Source: Akanthomyces muscarius (Eukaryota > Ascomycota > Sordariomycetes > Hypocreales > Cordycipitaceae). From it: a DNA stretch of 64,000 bases. Each line of letters begins with the position of its first letter. Position 1 is the stretch's first letter. A program made the translations under genes and the position numbers. The stretch is from positions 1,922,001-1,986,000 of the forward strand of contig NW_026611618.1 in NCBI RefSeq assembly GCF_028009165.1, in the 5' to 3' direction. Shown in pieces: positions 59,723 to 64,000 of the stretch. A model generated the notes under the pieces. The model was not told the origin of the DNA. It worked only from the letters and a program-made list of their open reading frames with translations, and ran no database searches.

Positions 59723-60489
59723 CTAACGGAGGGCTAGCATATCATCTTGCTCGAGCACCGTTTCTTTCCATCCATCTAGGCCAACCTTGACCATGACCTC
59801 GCCCACACGCTGCGCCGTGATGCCCGGCGAGACGACCGCCGTAAGGCGGATCGATAGCGGCGGGTCACTGGGGATTATCAAGCCCGGACGGACCGCAAAC
59901 GCGTCAAACTTGCCGCGGTCCTCCCTGGCCAGCTTCTGCAGAAAGGTCTCCGTCTCGCCCTTCCACCGGCGCGAGTCGCTCAGGAACCAGAGCGACTTGT
60001 CCGGGTCCGTCTCGGTATACTTGCCGCTGCAAAAGACGAAGCGAATCTTGCCCGAGGGCGAGTCTCTGGAGAGATGCTGGATAAAGGCGGTGGCGGCCGC
60101 GCAGGGAGACTCGACATTGGCAGCGTAGGCGAGTTTCTTGTCATTATTAAACTTGGACAGCAGACCGCCGATTGCCCTGGAAAAGAAGTTAAAAAAAGCC
60201 CCGCGTCAGTGCACCGCGTCAACCGCAAAGCAGAAAGAGGTGCAGGATGGCTGCTCTCGCTTGCGTACCAGAGGCACAGCTCGATACCCCTGAGCTTATT
60301 CAGCAGTGCAGGAGGGTACTGTGTAAAGTCAGAGTGCAGAATGACCTCGACTTTGGGGTTCTTGGCGCGGTCATCGTCCAGCGCTCGTCTCGTCACAACA
60401 TAGACTTTGGTGATCTTATCGGTGGCGATGCAGGCATTGAGGAGCTCAGACCCCACAAGGCCAGTAGCTCCAAATACAACAGCCTTCAT
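59723..60489 (-). CDS. Rossmann-fold NAD(P)-binding protein (TIP30-like)
   Basis: Two exons (60489-60269, 60176-59723) join to 224 residues. The nucleotide loop VVFGATGLVGSELL is at the N terminus, followed by VYVVTRRALDD, which recalls NAD(P)-binding atypical short-chain dehydrogenases of the HTATIP2/TIP30 and NmrA-like groups. The C-terminal half has RFVFCSGKYTETDP and FDAFAVRPGLII. The intron joins LCLW and AIGGLL through a split TGG codon and has a CTGAC branch site. No catalytic YxxxK pair is evident, so it may bind rather than reduce a substrate. Substrate unknown. The start at 60489 is the first ATG; the frame runs two codons further up with TTG. Confidence 0.85.
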
Positions 60490-61070
60490 CTTCAAAGAAT
60501 GAAAAGAGAACGAAACGTGCTAGTGTGTATTGACGTGTTGTTTCCCTGGTGCTAGTCAATACCAGACCCTTGTTGTAGGTTGCAGTGTCAACTAATTTGA
60601 GGGGTCAAAGATCGTTTTATATGCTGGGTGGCATTGTGTATTGAGACGCTAGTGTAAGCGGCCTAGCTCCGACGTGGTGTCCGCTGCCGCGTATGTCACT
60701 GTCCAAAAGTCCGCAGCATGTCGCTGCAGGTTTGGGCAGACGGCTTATGAATAAACACAAGTGTGCCATCATCACCAGTAATGCTCGGCGGACATGAGAT
60801 ACCTGGTCGGCGCGGTAGCTCCGCTTGGCGTAGCTTGCTTGCGTCGCTGTCGTGGCCTGCGCCAGGATCAGCGGGGGCGTGCTGGGGAAGACGCGCCTAG
60901 CACGGGAGCCGCGCTCGAAAGGCAAGCATCGCGCCGCACACTGCCACCAAGTTCAGGAAACCCCTGGAGTGGCATAGGGCTAAAGAATCTCCACACATAG
61001 TGGTGCTTGCTTCATAACTACCGAGCCGCCGCGTTCCTAATGTCGCTGGAGAACGCCCTGCTCGTTCGTC
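60490..61070. other. intergenic, no gene recognised
   Basis: Promoter of the Rossmann-fold gene and 3' flank of the Fta1-like gene. Confidence 0.55.
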
Positions 61071-62315
61071 TCAGGGCATACCCGCTGGAATCACAGACGG
61101 CAGCTCGTCTCCTCGTATTCTTCCACCGAGCTGCGTCGCAAACATCCATGCTGCGCGGGACAAGTCGTCGGTCAGATCCCCGCGACGTAGAATTTTGAGC
61201 CGCGACTGCGCGAGCACAAATCCGCCACACGATATCTGAATAACTCGCACGCTGGGGTGAAACATGTTCAGCGCCAAGTGGTGCTGCAGATACCGACCCA
61301 ACGCCGTCGTGAATGGCTGGTCGCCGGTGCTGGTGGCGGTCCTCCAGGACCAGCCGTCATCCATGTTGCCTCCGGCGAGGCGCCGGCGTTCACGGGCATC
61401 CTTTTCCCACAGGTGAGGCGTGCTGCTATTCTCCGGCCGCAGCCTTTCGCCTGTGCGCAGGAAGCGGCGGAGATCTTGAGGCGGCACCGCGACGCTCATG
61501 CTCCGCAGGCCCGGTTCCATGGTCTCCTCTGCGTCCGAATCCGAGTCAGAGTTCAGGGCGCCCTCGCCATCGCGAAGGGGTGCGTTGAAGGCCAGCGTGA
61601 CGACAAAATCTGGCCCCTTGTTAGACAAGCCCATAGTCTCAATCCACCCCTCCCAGACGTTGACGAGCGTTTTTGTGCCTAGAGAGAGCTTGCTGACGCG
61701 GCAATCAAATGTCGTGGATAGCCAGTCGCCAATCACATGCTTAAGTGGCTGCGGCATGCGTAGCAACAGTAGAGGTAAATGAAGAAACCTCGTTTCATCC
61801 AAGCTGTTGTCCGTTGCCGTCCTTCCCGGGCGCATGGCCCAGTCTGACGGTCTAGCTGAAGTGTTTTGGTGGAGGGTCGTGTATCCAGGCAGCAGGAGAG
61901 CGACGTAGGCCGCGTTCTCGTGCCGAATTTCTACCCAGAGGCCCTTGTCTGAGCCATCGCCAGTCTCACCTCTCGCGCGGTCAGGAGCGTCGTCAAGAAC
62001 CTCTCGGTCGCCGAGTACATCTTGGGGCGAGAACCAGCGAAATTTCACATAACGCAGCGGGCCGACCTGTCCTACGGGCGTTTCAAGAGACTCCAAACCG
62101 ATTTGAATGCCGCGAACAACGTCTCCGACAAGGGTGTCTCGCAAACGATGGGCAAGTACATCAAGCCGAGCCTGGTCCAGAGCCTGTGCTCCAATGAAAA
62201 GTGGCGATACCCGATGTGTTGAGAATGTGGTGTTGAAAAAGGGCGGTATCACATCTTCGACGATTGGGCTTTCGCTGGAGAAGATGTCCGAAGTGGAAAC
62301 GTCCTGATCCGCCAT
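61071..62315 (-). CDS. FTA1: probable Sim4/CENP-L kinetochore subunit Fta1
   Basis: Single exon of 414 residues. The N-terminal part PPFFNTTFSTHRVSPLFIG, RLRDTLVGDVVRGIQIGL and the acidic SDSDSDAEETMEPGL in the middle agree with fungal Fta1, a CENP-L-like member of the inner kinetochore Sim4/COMA-type complex; other conserved points are GLWVEIRHENAAYVALLLPG and the leucine-rich HLPLLLLRMPQPLKHVIGDWL. The ending CGGFVLAQSRLKILRRGD fits a final strand and helix. The assignment comes from remembered family resemblance rather than a fixed motif, so it is moderate. Functional role would be centromere assembly in the nucleus. Codon use resembles its neighbours. Confidence 0.65.
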   Translation of the reverse strand: MADQDVSTSDIFSSESPIVEDVIPPFFNTTFSTHRVSPLFIGAQALDQARLDVLAHRLRDTLVGDVVRGIQIGLESLETPVGQVGPLRYVKFRWFSPQDVLGDREVLDDAPDRARGETGDGSDKGLWVEIRHENAAYVALLLPGYTTLHQNTSARPSDWAMRPGRTATDNSLDETRFLHLPLLLLRMPQPLKHVIGDWLSTTFDCRVSKLSLGTKTLVNVWEGWIETMGLSNKGPDFVVTLAFNAPLRDGEGALNSDSDSDAEETMEPGLRSMSVAVPPQDLRRFLRTGERLRPENSSTPHLWEKDARERRRLAGGNMDDGWSWRTATSTGDQPFTTALGRYLQHHLALNMFHPSVRVIQISCGGFVLAQSRLKILRRGDLTDDLSRAAWMFATQLGGRIRGDELPSVIPAGMP

Positions 62316-62667
62316 GATTTACCACAGTTATGGCCCTGAATCTGTAGATACGTATTTGTGTAGCCAGTGTGACAGGATTGACGCGTCGACCCTGTGAATG
62401 TCGGCTAACTGGCGAGTGCCATGGACGTCCTTTGTCTGGCGCGTGTCAGTTACAGTTGAGCGTGTATGGTGCACGATCCTTCGCGGCAGAGTGGAGATGA
62501 CTAATCATAGGGCGAATTTGGGCACCCAAATCTCCGGACGCATAGATGGATCTTGCAGCATATATTTTGCTCTATTATACATTATATACAGTCTATCCAA
62601 TGCAGTGGCTATTTTATTTGACCGAAGTCTGGTGGCGTGCCGCGAGCACAGTCTCTTGTGACACTTT
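62316..62667. other. Fta1 promoter / MET8 3' flank
   Basis: A 352-bp spacer between two minus-strand genes. An AT-rich TATATACAG stretch near 62580 may include the MET8 3' end. No gene is seen. Confidence 0.6.
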
Positions 62668-63564
62668 TTATATGCCAATGCTGAATCCGAATGATCCCTC
62701 AAATACATCGAGCGCCTCAACATCTCGCACATCTCGTAGAGATTTGATGATATCCATAGATGGTGCTTTGTTAGCGGGATAAAATAGTAGCAGATTTTCC
62801 ATATCTTCGTGCGTCATCTGGCACATTTCTTCCCACTTGTATGTGTCGCTGACTTTGGACATCCTAAATAAATTGAATCAGGTTAGCCGATTTCGTCATT
62901 CTAGCACCCCGGAAAAAAAAAAGTCGGTCACTGACCAGCGCATTCTCTTTGGGCCGTCTTCCACTTTTGGTGCAACTTTGCGCAACTTGGTTCGTAGTTC
63001 GCCAATGATATCGATGGCATTGCCAGCGTTCTTGGGGAGCTTGCTGGCAATGAAGCGACGAATGGACGCCGCGAGCCGAGGCCCACGACCATTGGTGCTG
63101 ACCATGATCTGTAGAGGACCGTCTCTGTGGACGCTGCCAAAGTAAAAGTCGCATTCTGGTGGCACATCCGCGATGTTGGCGGGAATCTTCTTCTCCTTGC
63201 ACAGCTTCCAGATCACCGTGGACGCATCTGGGTCGTCAATGGCCACCATGACCATGTCTGCATTATCGAGATCGGAGGGTTCGAAGACTCGGTCGATGTG
63301 TATGACTTGCTTCTCGGCAATGCGATGGGCGACTTCTTTATTCAGGCCCGCAGCAGGGCACACGACAGTAATGTTGGCGTCGGCATTGAGGCAGTTGAGG
63401 ATGCGGCCAGCGGCAACCTACTGTAGTTAGAATCAGTCGGTAAAGGGATCTGAACTGAAGCACCATACCTCGCCGCCGCCGACGACTAAAATGGTCTTGC
63501 CCTTGACCTGCCACGCGAGGATGAGGCTGCCTCCGGGCTGCACTTCTGGGAACGATTTGGGCAT
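62668..63564 (-). CDS. MET8: Met8-type sirohaem synthase (precorrin-2 dehydrogenase/ferrochelatase)
   Basis: Three exons (63564-63469, 63417-62936, 62863-62668) join to 257 residues; yeast Met8 has 274. The enzyme oxidises precorrin-2 with NAD+ and inserts iron to make sirohaem for sulfite and nitrite reductases. NAD-binding strand and loop are ILVVGGGEVAAGRILN, split by intron 1 at GGGE/VAAG. Further marks are NADMVMVAIDDPD, IPANIADVPPECDFYFGS and the sirohaem-synthase segment IMVSTNGRGPRLAASIRRFI. Exon 3 gives the C-terminal helical domain. Both introns have family-consistent joins; intron 2 splits a TGG codon. Cytosolic. Confidence 0.93.
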
Positions 63565-64000
63565 GCTGGGCGGGTTTGCAAGTTGGGTTGTAAAAGTTCA
63601 AGATGGGCAGAAACGAGCCGGCGTCGGAGCGGCTCAAGACACAGACAGACAGGTCGAGCTCCGATAAGGCCTCGATAGGTAAGGCGCGAAAGGCGCTAGC
63701 CAGGTGCCCGGAGCCAGGGTGCAGTCCGCCCAAACGGTGTCAATGCAGCGGCCATCTAGCAGGCTTATAGCGGGCTATTAGTGGACTTGCCGCTGCTGTG
63801 GAGGGGCTTGGAGGCCGTCTCCAGCGAGCACTGCTTCGATGGACGAGCGTTCTGTCACGCACGATTATCGTAACACACTGTAAAAGAGGAGATAGAGAAA
63901 ATTCATAAACAGAAAGCCTGGTCCGAGTTTGACTGGCCATTTCTTTGCAAGATATCACTGTCTTCAAGTTAGTACTGCCCGCCATGTCCCTCGCTCCACA
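63565..64000. other. MET8 upstream region
   Basis: Promoter and leader of MET8, with no recognisable gene before the window edge. Confidence 0.55.

Noticed and set aside
1..64000. CRISPR array, insertion sequence or other prokaryotic elements
   Set aside because: No regularly spaced repeats or transposase; all genes are spliced fungal genes.

Overview
This is a window of nuclear DNA from a filamentous ascomycete, most likely a Sordariomycete and probably of the order Hypocreales. Genes carry short introns of about 50-180 bp with GT..AG borders and CTAAC/CTGAC branch-like sites, third codon positions favour C/G, and the gene content is fungal (OPI3, RXT2, LSB5, MET8, an Ndt80-like regulator, a GH75 chitosanase). 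Genus cannot be fixed from sequence alone. I recognise 18 protein-coding genes and one pseudogene. All exon joins were made by eye from frame, splice signals and family conservation; every joined gene gives a whole number of codons.

Left part (1-24 kb) is gene-poor. It holds a DsbA/FrnE-like thioredoxin-fold protein (1069-1890, -), a four-finger C2H2 transcription factor (8397-9767, -) and then about 12 kb without a recognisable gene up to LSB5 (21896-23590, -). The next block (24-31 kb, all minus strand) is housekeeping: an Nramp metal transporter, the phospholipid methyltransferase OPI3 with a 17-nt exon, and the Rpd3L subunit RXT2.

The core of the window (32.9-52.2 kb) is a GlcNAc catabolic cluster of the kind described in Trichoderma: nag3 (cytosolic GH3 fused to a GNAT domain, -), dac1 (GlcNAc-6-P deacetylase, +), ron1 (Ndt80-like regulator, +), dam1 (GlcN-6-P deaminase, -) and hxk3 (hexokinase-family GlcNAc kinase, +). 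Together these would release GlcNAc, phosphorylate it, deacetylate it and deaminate it to fructose-6-P, under the local regulator. The GlcNAc transporter NGT1 is not in the window. The cluster is followed by a 5'-nucleotidase-family metallophosphatase (+) and, tail to tail with it, a secreted GH75 chitosanase (-), which would produce glucosamine oligomers. Left of nag3 lies a decayed S9 prolyl-oligopeptidase fragment whose catalytic serine region is missing and replaced by a GCC array, flanked by diverged direct repeats.

The right end (58-64 kb, all minus strand) has two small single-pass membrane proteins, a Rossmann-fold NAD(P)-binding protein, a probable Sim4/CENP-L kinetochore subunit Fta1, and the sirohaem enzyme MET8.
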